A DNA stretch of 64,000 nucleotides, taken from NCBI GenBank assembly GCA_944474755.1, contig OX104123.1, forward strand, positions 67,263,898-67,327,897. The letters run 5' to 3'. Shown one piece after another: positions 26,701 through 41,700 of this stretch. The position numbers and the translations under genes are program-made. Below the pieces are notes generated by a model. That model searched no databases and was not told the origin of the DNA. It worked only from the letters and a program-made list of their open reading frames with translations. Source of the stretch: Limnoperna fortunei (Eukaryota > Mollusca > Bivalvia > Mytilida > Modiolidae). The stretch's first letter is position 1. Each line of letters starts with the position of its first letter.

Positions 26701-29700
26701 AACATCAGTACTAAGTATAATGTAAACACATGTACTAGGTATAATGAAAACACCAGTACTGAGTATAATATAACACCGGTACTAAGTATAATGTAAAAAC
26801 AAGAACTAAGTATAATGCAAACACAGTTATAATGTAAACACTAGTACTGAGTATAATGTAAACACCAGTACTATGTGTAATTTAAACATTAGTACTAAGT
26901 TTAATGTAAACACCAGTACTAAGTACAATGTAAATACTGACTGAAACACATTTATTAAAGCCAAATAAACGGATCATCATCAAATTAAATGCACTCTTTG
27001 GCTCGGTGTTCTGGTTTATGCATCTCCTGGTTTACAGAGATACATAGTTACTACGAATGTAAACACCAGTTCTGATTATATCGTAAACAAAAGTACTTAG
27101 TATAATGTAAACACCAGTAATAGGTATAATGTAAACACAAGTACTAAGAATAATACTTACACCAGTACCAAGTATAAAGTAAACACCAGTACTAAGAATA
27201 ATGTAAACACCAGTGCTAAGTATAATGCAAACACAATAACAAAGTATAATGCAAACACCAGTACTAAGTTAAATGAAAACACAACAAGAAAGTATAATGA
27301 AAACACAATAAGAAAGTATAATGTAAAGAGAAGTACTAAGTATAATGTAAACACAATAACAACGTATAATGTAAACACCAGAACTAAGTATAATGTAAAC
27401 ACATTTAGTAAGTATAATGTAAACACCAGTTCTAAGTATAATGTAAACACATTTACTAAGTATAATGCAAACACCAGTTCTAACTATAATGTAAACACCG
27501 GTACTATGTATAATGTAAAAACAAGAACTAAGTATAATGCAAACACAGTTATAATGTAAACACTAGTACTGAGTATAATGTAAACACCAGTACTATGTGT
27601 GATTTAAACATTAGTACTAAGTTTAATGTAAACACCAGTACTAAGTACAATGTAAATACTGACTGAAACACATTTATTAAAGCCAAATAAACGGATCATC
27701 ATCAGATTAAATGCACTCTTTGGCTCGGTGTTCTGGTTTATGCATCTCCTGGTTTACAGAGATACATAGTTACTACGAATGTAAACACCAGTTCTGATTA
27801 TATCGTAAACAAAAGTACTTAGTATAATGTAAACACCAGTAATAGGTATAATGTAAACACAAGTACTAAGAATAATACTTACACCAGTACCAAGTATAAA
27901 GTAAACACTAGTACTAAGTATAATGTAAACACTAGTACTAAGTATAATGTAAACACAAGAACTAATTATAATGTAAACACCAGTACTAAGAATAGTGTAA
28001 ACACTAGTACTAAGTATAATGTAAACACTAGTACTAAGTATAATGTAAACACAAGAACTAATTATAATGTAAACACCAGTACTAAGAATAGTGTAAACAC
28101 TAGTACTAAGTATAATGTAAACACTAGTACTAAGTATAATGTAAACACCAGGACTAAGTATAATGTAAATACAAGAACTAAGTATAATGTAAACACAAGT
28201 ACTAAGTATAATGTTAACACAAGAACTAAGTATAATGAAAACATCAGTACTAAGTATAATGTAAACACATGTACTAGGTATAATGAAAACACCAGTACTG
28301 AGTATAATATAACACCGGTACTAAGTATAATGTAAAAACAAGAACTAAGTATAATGCAAACACAGTTATAATGTAAACACTAGTACTGAGTATAATGTAA
28401 ACACCAGTACTATGTGTAATTTAAACATTAGTACTAAGTTTAATGTAAACACCAGTACTAAGTACAATGTAAATACTGACTGAAACACATTTATTAAAGC
28501 CAAATAAACGGATCATCATCAAATTAAATGCACTCTTTGGCTCGGTGTTCTGGTTTATGCATCTCCTGGTTTACAGAGATACATAGTTACTACGAATGTA
28601 AACACCAGTTCTGATTATATCGTAAACAAAAGTACTTAGTATAATGTAAACACCAGTAATAGGTATAATGTAAACACAAGTACTAAGAATAATACTTACA
28701 CCAGTACCAAGTATAAAGTAAACACCAGTACTAAGAATAATGTAAACACCAGTGCTAAGTATAATGCAAACACAATAACAAAGTATAATGCAAACACCAG
28801 TACTAAGTTAAATGAAAACACAACAAGAAAGTATAATGAAAACACAATAAGAAAGTATAATGTAAAGAGAAGTACTAAGTATAATGTAAACACAATAACA
28901 ACGTATAATGTAAACACCAGAACTAAGTATAATGTAAACACATTTAGTAAGTATAATGTAAACACCAGTTCTAAGTATAATGTAAACACATTTACTAAGT
29001 ATAATGCAAACACCAGTTCTAACTATAATGTAAACACCGGTACTATGTATAATGTAAAAACAAGAACTAAGTATAATGCAAACACAGTTATAATGTAAAC
29101 ACTAGTACTGAGTATAATGTAAACACCAGTACTATGTGTGATTTAAACATTAGTACTAAGTTTAATGTAAACACCAGTACTAAGTACAATGTAAATACTG
29201 ACTGAAACACATTTATTAAAGCCAAATAAACGGATCATCATCAGATTAAATGCACTCTTTGGCTCGGTGTTCTGGTTTATGCATCTCCTGGTTTACAGAG
29301 ATACATAGTTACTACGAATGTAAACACCAGTTCTGATTATATCGTAAACAAAAGTACTTAGTATAATGTAAACACCAGTAATAGGTATAATGTAAACACA
29401 AGTACTAAGAATAATACTTACACCAGTACCAAGTATAAAGTAAACACTAGTACTAAGTATAATGTAAACACTAGTACTAAGTATAATGTAAACACAAGAA
29501 CTAATTATAATGTAAACACCAGTACTAAGAATAGTGTAAACACTAGTACTAAGTATAATGTAAACACTAGTACTAAGTATAATGTAAACACAAGAACTAA
29601 TTATAATGTAAACACCAGTACTAAGAATAGTGTAAACACTAGTACTAAGTATAATGTAAACACTAGTACTAAGTATAATGTAAACACCAGGACTAAGTAT

Positions 29701-32700
29701 AATGTAAATACAAGAACTAAGTATAATGTAAACACAAGTACTAAGTATAATGTTAACACAAGAACTAAGTATAATGAAAACATCAGTACTAAGTATAATG
29801 TAAACACATGTACTAGGTATAATGAAAACACCAGTTCTGAGTATAATATAAACACCGGTACTAAGTATAATGTAAAAACAAGAACTAAGTATAATGCAAA
29901 CACAGTTATAATGTAAACACTAGTACTGAGTATAATGTAAACACCAGTACTATGTGTAATTTAAACATTAGTACTATGTTTAATGTAAACACCAGTACTA
30001 AGTACAATGTAAATACTGACTGAAACACATTTATTAAAGCCAAATAAACGGATCATCATCAAATTTAATGCACTCTTTGGCTCGGTGTTCTGGTTTATGC
30101 ATCTCCTGGTTTACAGAGATACATAGTTACTACGAATGTAAACACCAGTTCTGTTTATATCGTAAACAAAAGTACTTAGTATAATGTAAACACCAGTAAT
30201 AGGTATAATGTAAACACAAGTACTAAGAATAATACTTTCACCAGTACCAAGTATAAAGTAAACACCAGTGCTAAGTATAATGCAAACACAATAACAAAGT
30301 ATAATGCAAACACCAGTACTAAGTTAAATGAAAACACAACAAGAAAGTATAATGAAAACACAATAAGAAAGTATAATGTAAAGAGAAGTACTAAGTATAA
30401 TGTAAACACAATAACAACGTATAATGTAAACACCAGAACTAAGTATAATGTAAACACATTTAGTAAGTATAATGTAAACACCAGTTCTAAGTATAATGTA
30501 AACACATTTACTAAGTATAATGCAAACACCAGTTCTAACTATAATGTAAACACCAGTACATAGCATAATGTAAACACCAGTACTAAGCATAATGTAAACA
30601 CTAATACTAAGCATAATGTAAACACCAGTACAAAGCATAATGTAAACACCAGTACTAAGCATAATGTTAACACCAGTACCAAGCTTAATGTAAACACCAG
30701 TGCTTTGTACTGGTGTTCACATTATACTTAGTACTGGTGTTTACATTATGCTAAATATATTAAATCTATTTGATACTTATGTAAATAATGTGCTTTGTTA
30801 TGGGTGTGAGGTTTGGGGCTTCCACAAAGCGCAAGACATAGAAAGAATACATTTAGACTTTTGTAAGAGGATATTAAATGTTAAAACTAGCACAACAAAT
30901 GCCATGGTATATTTCGAACTTGGACGATATCCACTGAATGTATACCGCAATTTACGTATCTTCAAATACTGGCCGAATAGTGATAATTGTATTTTGAAAA
31001 ACTGTTATGTGTATCTTTATGAACAAGCTTCAAAATTTCCAAATGACTTAAGTAGTTGGGATAATTGTGTTCGAAATGAACTATAAAAACTTGGTTTAAA
31101 CGATTTATGGCTTTTACAGCAAAGCTTATGATTGTATGAAATATTTTTAAAATATCAAGCAGACTTATTGATACAGCTATTCAAGAAATTACAACTGTAT
31201 TGAACAATTCAAGTAAATGTTATATGTATAAGCATCTTGTATCTACATTTTGTATACAGCCATATTTATGTAAATCCATACCTCAAACGTATAAAGCATA
31301 TATCACAAAGTGTACATGATATAGAGGATGAAATGCATTTTGTTTTCATATGTTCGATTTATCAAAATATACGTCAGGCACTGATCAAGCCTTATTTTTG
31401 GAGGCGTCCTTCTATATTTACATTGATTCCGTTATTTAATTCTAATATTATCAAACAACTGTGTAACTTGGGCAAATTCTTATTTAGAGCCTCAAAGCTC
31501 AGAAATGATACTGTATAACATATTATATTATAACATTATATATTATATATACATATATATATATATATATGTATATGTATATTTGCATTTAATGTGTCCG
31601 CTTCTGTCTTTATATGCAATTGTACCTATATGCTATAAGCATTTGTTTGATAAAGAAAGAAAGAGAAAATATAATGTGAACACCAGTACTAAGTATATTG
31701 TAAACACCACAAATAAGTATTATGTAAACACAAGTACTAAGTATAATGTAAACACAAGTACTAACTATAATGTAAACACAAGTACTAACTATAATGTAAA
31801 CACCAGTAATAAGTATAATATAAACACCAGTGTGAAGTATAATGTAAACACCAGTACTAAGTATAATGTAAACACCAGTACGAAGTATAATGTAAACACC
31901 AGTACTAACTATTATGTAAACACCAATACTAACTTTAATATAAACACTAATACTAAGTATAATGTAAACACCAGTACTAAGTATAATGTAAACACAACTA
32001 CTAACTATAATGTAAACACCTACACTAGCTATAATATAAATATACAATATTCGTACAGTGTCAGAAAATATATAATTTATTTGTATGAGCCTTAGAAACA
32101 GGTAGAAATGCGACGCTCTGCCGAGCATTTTCCACGTGTTTCGCGGCGAGTACAAATAAATTATATAATTTCTGACAATTTGCGAATATTGTTTTATCCT
32201 GCAACTCTAAAATACATTTTACAGAGATGAAAAACATAAAAAAATTGCACCTTTAGCCGATTTCTGATGTTAAATTTTCGGCGCGTTTTTAAGTCATAGC
32301 ATGACGTCACAAACAAATATTGTTTTCGACAACACATCGTAAACCAGAACAGAATGCTAAATATCGTTAGAAGCGAGGACAAGGATACCAGGAGACTTTA
32401 TTTGGCACTGCTGAATAAATCAAAAATTTATTCGGCTACCTTTATTGTACAGCAAATGTAACGGTTGCAGGATAAACATTAATACTAAGTATAATGTAAA
32501 CACAAGTACTAAGTATAATGTAAACACCAGTACTAACTATAATGTTAACACCAGTACTAAGTATAATGTAAACACCAGTACTAAGTATAATGTAAACACC
32601 AGTACTAAGTATAACGTAAACACCAATACTAACTATAATGTAAACACAAGTACTAAGTATAACGTAAACACCAGTACTAAGTATAATGTAAACACCAGTG

Positions 32701-35700
32701 CGAAGTATAATGTAAACACCAGTACTAAGTATAATGTAAACACCAGTACTAAGTATAATGTAAACACTACTACGAAGTATAATGTAAACACCAGTACTAA
32801 GTATAATGTAAACACTACTACGAAGTATAATGTAAACACCAGTACTAAGTATAATGTAAACACCAGTACTAAGTATAATGTAAACAATAGTACTACGTAT
32901 AATGTAAACATCAGTTCTATGTATAATGTAAACACCCGTACTATGTATAATGTAAAAACCAGTACTATATTAATAATATTAAAAATGCTTGATTATTGTA
33001 GTTTTTTTTTCTCCAGTTAGTTGAGAGTGGTGTTGATGCCAGCCATGCTTTAGAAGTTGCTAAACATTGTGACAGCTTGACCAAGGCGCAAGAGTACATA
33101 CAGTCTCTACCCCTTGCTGCTGCCTCTGTGCCCATTAATGTAAGTTTTATTATAATACTCCCAAATGTAGAGTAAGCGTATTGTATTGTTTACTCATGTT
33201 AGGACAGTCTCTGAAATCTGCCAGGCTTCCTTTATAATTCTATGAGCCATTTACGAGTTTCAAATAAAAATAGTATGTTGTTAAGCCTGAGATGCTGACA
33301 ATTTCTGATCACATAATTTTGTCTAGTCATTGTTGTTAGAGTTTTTTTATATTTACCTCTTTTCTGTATATGAAATTCTTTTGAATTGTTTTTCAAGTGA
33401 ATATCTGGTTATAGTGAAGTTGGGCCACTAGCAGCAGGTGGTTAGGAAGGCATACGTGTTGTGTAATTAACTCCTTAACAGTCAACCCATAAGCTTTACA
33501 GAAAGATTGAACACATGTTGAAATTGTATACCTGTTACTATTCAATATTTAATAATTATTTTCTTGTTACCAAATTATACAGACAGTAGAAGACTGTGAC
33601 ACTATTATTTTTCATGGGCTAACAATTTGTTTTTTTCGTGCTTAACCTGATCCACGAATATAAAGATCCAACTAAAAATAGTTCTTTGAGATGTATTTCA
33701 TACCCTTTTGTTTTTACAAGCATTAAGAGATCAAAATGAAATGAAATCCCTCAGATAAAAGTTAAAAGTGTATGTACTTTGCATTAATATTATAAATAAT
33801 CCATACAAGAAATTAGGGACCTAACACCGCTAGGAGGGTGAGACAAATAGTATCTATTACAAGTGGAAAGACGAGACAAGAAAATCTGAAACCCAAGGAC
33901 AAGATATCTTGTCCATCCTGAGGCTCTGTCGATGGACTGGACAAAAAGATATCTAACCCGAAGGTTTGAGAATTTCTTGAATCGACTTTCCATGAGTGAT
34001 TTGATACTTTTTCAGATTGGTTCTTCAGAAGAACCAAGTGTGAACCCCAACGTTTCATAAGAAAACTGTGAACTTGGACTCAAACTCATAACCTTAATGT
34101 TGATGCATTTTCAAACTACTCACATCCCAAATTGCCGACTCCCAATTTGCCCATTTTAAGAGATATTTCAAAACAAATTTAATAATCATTATATTGTACT
34201 TTACTAATTGTAAGTTAATTAATAATCAGGTCATTATATTTATTTTAAATCGTAATAATTAATGTTCGTCAATATAACAATTAAAATTGGTTACCAATAG
34301 TTAAAACAAAAATTGATTAATTTTATATAACTAATAACACAACCTTGTTTTATGTTTTGCAGCACAAGCTGATGTTTATTTTATTATTTGAATAATTCCG
34401 TATATATGAAAACAACACAACGCTCTTAATGAAACTAATTCTTTGAAATGGATATATTAACAAACAACTTCTCAGAAAAACATGGATTTTTTCAAAAGTC
34501 ATTAATATCTTATAGTTAAACTTTTGATCGTCAGCAATTTGGGAATCGGGACACTGGACTCTGCAATATGGGATTTGGTAATCTAGGATGCTACCCTCAG
34601 ACCACAAGGCCACTTTGACCCCTATTTCCATTGATAGGCATGATTAAACAATGTTAATTGTCAAAAACAATAAACAGGAACCAACTACTGTGTGAATTTG
34701 TATTGTAAATATAAAAAAAATGCAAAAATATGCTTGCCAATATGTTTTAAAAAAGTAAAGAAATATAACGTGTGTGTTGTCACAATGTTTCAGATCTATT
34801 GGTACAAGTTTTTTAAACAGCATGAAAAGTGTCATTTTTAATTTGGTCAGATCATTACAAAAATAGCAATTTGTAACAAGTACATAAAGTAATCAAAGAA
34901 TGCGATGGCAAAGTTATGTTGTTGACCTACGGGTATAAATATCTGTGATAATGGTGATGTGATCTTGGTTTAGGTACACAAAATATCTCAACTGAATTGT
35001 CTCATGGGTTGTATTTCTTACTTTATTGTAGATGCCTCCTGATGATGGTGTCCAACAGCCTGACCAAGGTAAGTTGTATCGTAGTAATGGGTAAAATACC
35101 ATTTATACAAGACAATTGCCAACTAATGTGTTCAATGGTTTAACACCACTTTCAGCAATTGTTCAGCTATATCATGGCGTTCAGTTGTTTTGTTTTTTTT
35201 TGGGCGGGGGAGAAATATGCTGGAGTATTCGGTTTAGATCCTACCTACAACAAGGAAACTGTCAATCCGTAACAGTTAATGTTGGGAGTCGAGCACAACC
35301 TACCCACGGTAAGACTCAATCATGAATGTTCAATGTTGACAGGCATGTGATCAATAATATATTACTAACTACTTAGTTACAGGACCACCAAGACATCACT
35401 AACTGATGTTGATTACGCTAATATAATTTAGCTTCAGATTAGGGAACATGTTAATGGGCTGTATTTTATTCACTGCATTTTTTTAAATAAGCCTATGTCA
35501 TGTGATGCATTGCTTAATTAGGGTCCCGGCACTTTGTGGAGGACGCGTATAGTGATCAGTCTTTCAGTCCATCCGTCCGTCCGAACTAATCGTGTACGTA
35601 GGTAGATAATATCAAGGCGATGTGTCGCCTACCGTAGTTTATAACCTTTGACTTGAACTTTGACCTTAAGGTCACATTATTGCATTCTGTATGACAAATT

Positions 35701-38700
35701 CATGTCCGGGCTGTAACTTTTTTATCTTTTGAGATAGGCTTTTGATATTTGGCATGTGGGTAAATAATATCAAGGCGATGTGTCGCATAGTTGTTGAGCA
35801 TTGAAATTAAGGTCACATTATTACTTTCTGAATAACAAATTCATGTCCGAGTTGTAACTTTATCTTTTGAGGTATGCTTTTTATATTTGGAATTTGGGTA
35901 GATAATATCAAGGCGATGTGTCGCATACCATGTTTCATGACCTTTGACCTTAGCCTCGAGGTCGGCGGGACCCACAGAGATGGGTACCATCTCACTGATA
36001 TCTAGTTTCTTGTTGGTGTTTGTATCCATTGTTGTAAATGCAAATCAAATGTGCATTTAATTATTACAACAAAGGGCAGTAATGCAGGATAAAAATTGTC
36101 GATCTTTGTATTTGTTTTTGTGAGTGCCAAATAAAATTAGCCTTGCATGTGATAATTACAACAAAGTGCAGAAATAAAAGTTCACTATAAAGTGTATACA
36201 CAATGGCTGCTTGAACGGTTGATTAATTGTCAGTGAACAGTATTTCAGCTATATTCTGGCAAAAAACAAACACTAATATACTGGCAAATAGCATGGGTCA
36301 AAGGGAAAGACAATTAGACTCACAATAGAAGTATCAAATTGGGATTGTGGTTACAGTCTTCCTTCTCTTTTGCAATAATCAGTTGTCTTAAATGTGGGAT
36401 GTGTGTTACGGTCTTCAGACACATCTCTCAGGATGGTCTCTTGTCAGACTTTTATAAAACACGACCAATACCTCCCGATTCCATCGCAATTAAATAAGAC
36501 AAAATAAGCATTTAGGACGAAAGAAACATGTCTTTTTTTACTTTATATAAGACAAACTATCCTTTTTAAGGACAAACTACGGAAATATGTTATAATATGT
36601 GTGTATATATAAACAAGTTTAATGAAATATTTCATTTTCTTTCGTTTTAGATATATTGCCAGGAATAGTTGATGCTAAGGAGTTTAAATCACTTCTTAAG
36701 CTAGGCACCTATGAGTCATTTGGAAATAAGATTTACCTTGCTGGTGCTTGTTCTGTTGGTAAATCTACTTTGGCTTGTCTTCTCATAGGCGATAAAATTC
36801 CACTGGAATGGAAATCAACTGATGGTTTAAAAATATTCTTTGGTAGAAATGGAATACACTTGGAAGAAAGGAAAATGGTTCCACTAAATAAAGGTAAGCT
36901 AAACCTGCAAAACCAGAGTTTACAATTTACAAGCGAAGTCCAATTTTATAGATATCTTTTACAAATAATACTCTTTGTGTCATTAAAATAGAATCCGTAC
37001 ATGTCTATCGTGATAAATACTCTTTTCTAATTGGTCGGAATTTTGTTAATCTTGTCTGAAGTAGTATGTGGCATCTACAACAAGAACACCACATTTTATT
37101 TCAAGATGGTCCTTTTGAACCGGTATATGCTGAAGTGACTTACTGTTCACATTGCAATTGTCTTGCGATCACTGTACATGGACAAATATGTCGCAAATAT
37201 TACCCCCACACCAGAAGTTTGACAAGCAAATCAGCGTGAAAATAACCAAATTTACAGTACTTTCACACAAATTCATTAAAAGTTTGTAATATACTTAGAA
37301 GGTCCTTACCGCAATAACATATGGGTTTCCAAAATACGAACAATGGAAAAACAGAACCAGCAATATGTTCATCAATGTTCAGGTGTTCCTTGTTTTAGAT
37401 TTGTTTTGCTTTTATCGTAAATGGAGATTAATGACTTCAAGGAATCAGCAAGTATATTCTCAAAAAATTGTAGACGTAAATGTACACGTAACGTAACTTG
37501 ACGACAGTTTTGATATTTACGAAGAAAAAATCTAAAGTTACGTGTGAAATCGCTCGTAAACTTACGTATGATCATGAGCGCTCGTAAGTCATAGCTTCAC
37601 TAGTTATATTGTACAGAGAAATCAGTTTTCAAGACATTCATTACTTAGCATCATTAATTTTGTTAAATGTGACATAGAACAACGAAAAAGCATTCAGCAT
37701 TTGCAAATATTTTGAAAAATGTCTTAGATAAGGGGAACAACTTTTAATAGAAAAGAAAACAACCAAATTTCTGAAAACATGTTCAGGAAACTAAACTTTT
37801 TATATATGATTTACGATTTTGCTGTTTTATTTCTGTTAAAGTGGGTTAATATTTATTACATTATAACAACACAAAACTACTCGGTAATTGCTACACCGAA
37901 GGAACGTAACCTTTAAAGAGGCTTTGTTCCATGTTGGGGTTAATAGAGATTACTTTTTTTAAAAACTATTCAAAATTAAGCAACACATTAATAAATATGA
38001 CTTTTTTATGTATTTATGTATTTATTTATTGAATTTATTTATTTATTTATTTTTTGCATATCACTTTGGCCAATATATTGTATCGTATTTTCTTCCACCG
38101 GTCTACTCCTTTGTGAGGTTATACAATTAAAAAAAATGTTATAATTTAAGTTCTTCGAGGTAATTATTTCTCTTTCAATATGTTTACTTCCAGAGCGATA
38201 AAAGTAACTGAGCATGCGTGCAAACGTAAGATTTACGATTGTTATTTTACGTGCAAAACTGCGATTCCTTTCGAGAATACGAACAATCGTAGACGTAAAC
38301 GTAAATTTACGATTTTTTGAGAATATGGCTGCAGACAGTTAAATATAGATCAGTTAATAACTTGAAAGGTTAAATATAGATCAGTTAATAACCAGACAGG
38401 TTAAATATAGATCAGTTAATAACCAGACAGGTTAAATATAGATAAGTTAATAACCAGACAGTTAAATATAGATCAGTTAATAACCAGACAGGTTAAATAT
38501 AGATCAGTTAATAACCAGACAGGTTAAATATAGATAAGTTAATAACCAGACAGTTAAATATAGATCAGTTAATAACCAGACAGGTTAAATATAGATCAGT
38601 TAATAACCAGACAGGTTAAATATAGATAAGTTAATAACCAGACAGTTAAATATAGATCAGTTAATAACCAGACAGGTTAAATATAGATCAGATAATAACC

Positions 38701-41700
38701 AGATAGGTTAAATATAGATCAGATAATAACCAGACAGGTTAAATATATATCAGTTAAAACCAGACAGTTAAATATAGATCAGTTAATAACCAGACAGGTT
38801 AAATATAGATCATTTAATAACCAGACAGTTAAATATAGATCAGTTAATAACCAGACAGTTAAATATAGATCAGTTAATAACCAGACAGGTTAAATATAGA
38901 TCATTTAATAACCAGACAGTTAAATATAGATCAGTTAATAACCAGACAGTTAAATATAGATCAGTTAATAACCAGACAGGTTAAATATAGATCATTTAAT
39001 AACCAGACAGTTAAATATAGATCAGTTAATAACCAGACAGTTAAATATAGATCAGTTAATAAACAGACAGTTAAATATAGACCAGTTAATAGCCAGACAG
39101 TTAAACATTGATCAGTTAATAACTGTAGTTGATCTTTATCATACTATATACAGCGTGTTTTTTAGTCAAGATCATGTCTTGTCCTTATCAAGGGTTACAT
39201 CTTCAATTCAAAATATTTATTTCACTCGTGTAACACTAGCTGTAAAGAAGTCATTTACATGTACATTTCACATTTTTTCAAATGCCAGATTTATGTTTCC
39301 TTGATAATTGTTGTTTTATGATGCCTTATAGTGGAGATATCTTTATCAAAGTAAAACTGTTCTGCCAAACAATTGCCACACATCTCTTAGTAACTCCGCA
39401 GGAAATATTTGCCTCATCATTGCCTTATTATTTTCCACAATTTGTGTTGACAAACACTGCGGCAAGCTTTTGGTGAACCATGAGTATTTTATAACCTTGG
39501 TATCTTTGATGACATTGGTAGCAAAATTGTGTTGTGGCAACTTCTGAATCCACACTCATGTTAATGGTAAAACTATCATCTAGTTCGCACAGTGAGGGGT
39601 CTAATAGATTGGGCTGCTAGAAGTGTTTGTCATTCATTAATCTGTCATTATCTCACCTGGACCTTCGGTCCATGTGAGCTTTTGCCATCACTTGGCGTCC
39701 GTCGTCTGTCGTCCGTCGTAAACTTTTTGCAAAAATCTTCTCCTCTGACACTACTGGCCAATTTTTTTCAAACTTGGCCACAATCATCCTTAGGGTTCCT
39801 AGTTTCGAGTTTGTGCCCAGAGTGTTGATCAACTGCCAAGTATGGCCGTTGTTACTAAAATAGAACATGGGGTCAACACAGGTTTTTGATCATTATCTCA
39901 AAAATTAAAATAGCTATAGAGAAACCGTTACTTCAAATTGATCAGCACATTAAGGTCTACAATAGTTCTTCTTGTAGGAGTTATTGCCCTTTATGACGAT
40001 TTTTGACAAAATATTTGGTATTTACAATATAACCCGAAAACCATATGAGGTAGAGTGAAACTATAAATGGCAAAAATGATCAGCAATAAAAGCCCTACAA
40101 TTCACTTGATTGGTCTGAAATTGTCACATGACTCCTTATATGAGTTATTACCCTTAAATGGCAATTTTTAACGAAATTTTCTGTTTTTGTCCGGTAACTT
40201 TAAAACTATAACAGCTAGAGTAAAACTGTAAATAGCAAAAACGATCAGCAATACAAGCCCTACAATTCATTGTATTAGTCTGAAATTGTCAGATGACTCA
40301 TAATAGGAGTTATTGCCCCTAAATGGCAATTTTTATGAAATTTTCTGTTTTTGTCCTGTAACTTGAAAACTATAGCAGCTAGATTGAAACTGTAAATTCC
40401 ACAACTGATCGGTAATAAAGGCCCTACAATTCACTTGATTGGTCTGAAATTGTCAGAAAACTCCTTAAATTAGTTATTGCCCATAAATGACAATTTTATA
40501 TGAAATTTTCCGCAAAAGCAAAAATGATCGCAATACAAACCCTACACATTACTATGTCAGTCTGAAATTGTCAGAAGACTCCTTAAAGGAGTTATTGCCC
40601 GTAAATTGCAATTGTTTATGAAATTTTCGTTTTTGTCCTGTAACTTAAAAACCATAACAGCTAGAGTGAAATTATAAAATCCAAAAATGATCAGCAATAA
40701 AAGCCATACAATTCGCTTAATTGGTGTGAAATTGTCAGCTGACTCCTACTTGAAAACTATTGCAGCTAGATTGAAACTGTAAATTGCACAAATGATAAGC
40801 ACCAGAAGCCCTACAAATGATTGCTTAGTCCAAAATTCCAAGATGACTCTTTATAGGAGTTATTGCCCTTTCATTATGAATTTGGACAAATGAACAGACT
40901 TTGAATTATAAATTAGTTTATAACACACCTACTAGTGGGGTGAAACTGTAAATGTCTAAAGTACTCTAAAGGACAATGCATACAAACCATTTAATTTTCA
41001 GAAATTGTCTGATGGCACCTTATAGGAGTTATTGTATTTAACTGACATTTTTGAAAAAAATGTTTAGTTTTTGCACAGAAACTGACAGAAGCTATAACAA
41101 CTTGACTGAAACTGTTAATTTCAAAAATTTAAATATAGTTGAAGTCATTTGGATTCCAGTTGAGCGATTAAAGGCTCCTGGGGAGCCTCTAGTTAGTGTC
41201 TGTCATGGATTAGACAGTAATGCCAGCTATAGATAAGACTGTAATTAATGTTAGACTATCATAAGTGTCAGTCGTGGTTTAGACAGTAATGCCAGCTATG
41301 GATAAGACTGTAATTAATGTTAGACTAAAATAACTGTCAGTCGTGGATTAGACAGTAATGCCAGCTATGAATAAGACTGTAATTAATGTTAGACTATCAC
41401 AAGTGTCAGTCATTGATTAGACAGTAATGTCAGCTATGGATAAGACTGTAATGAATGTTAGACTATCACAAGTGTTAGTCGTGGTTTAGACAGTAATGAC
41501 AGCTATGGATAAGACTGTAATTAATGTTAGACTATCACAAGTGTCAGTTGTGGTTTAGACAGTAATGTTAGCTATGGATAAGAATGTGATTAATGTTAGA
41601 CTATCATAACTGTCAGTCGTGGCTTACACAGTCATACCAGCTATGGATAAGACTGTAATTAATGTTAGACTATCATAACTGTCAGTCGTGGCTTACACAG

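Larger units (their letters stand above)
23186..33000. repeat. Satellite, 24-bp unit (ACTAAGTATAATGTAAACACCAGT)
   Basis: Nearly 10 kb of 24-bp units filling the rest of the intron, interrupted by a SINE piece (23519), ~120-bp spacers (25331 onward), a LINE fragment (30758) and inverted-repeat elements (32043, 32193). Since 24 is a multiple of three, both strands give long frames (TKYNVNTS on plus, VLVFTLYL on minus); these are not genes. A short foreign stretch GGGCCCGGTTTTATGAAG lies at 23292-23309. Confidence 0.95.

Noticed and set aside
33790..34835. Several minus-strand frames as a separate gene
   Set aside because: Short, overlapping, no domain, and lying in an intron with possible old repeat sequence.
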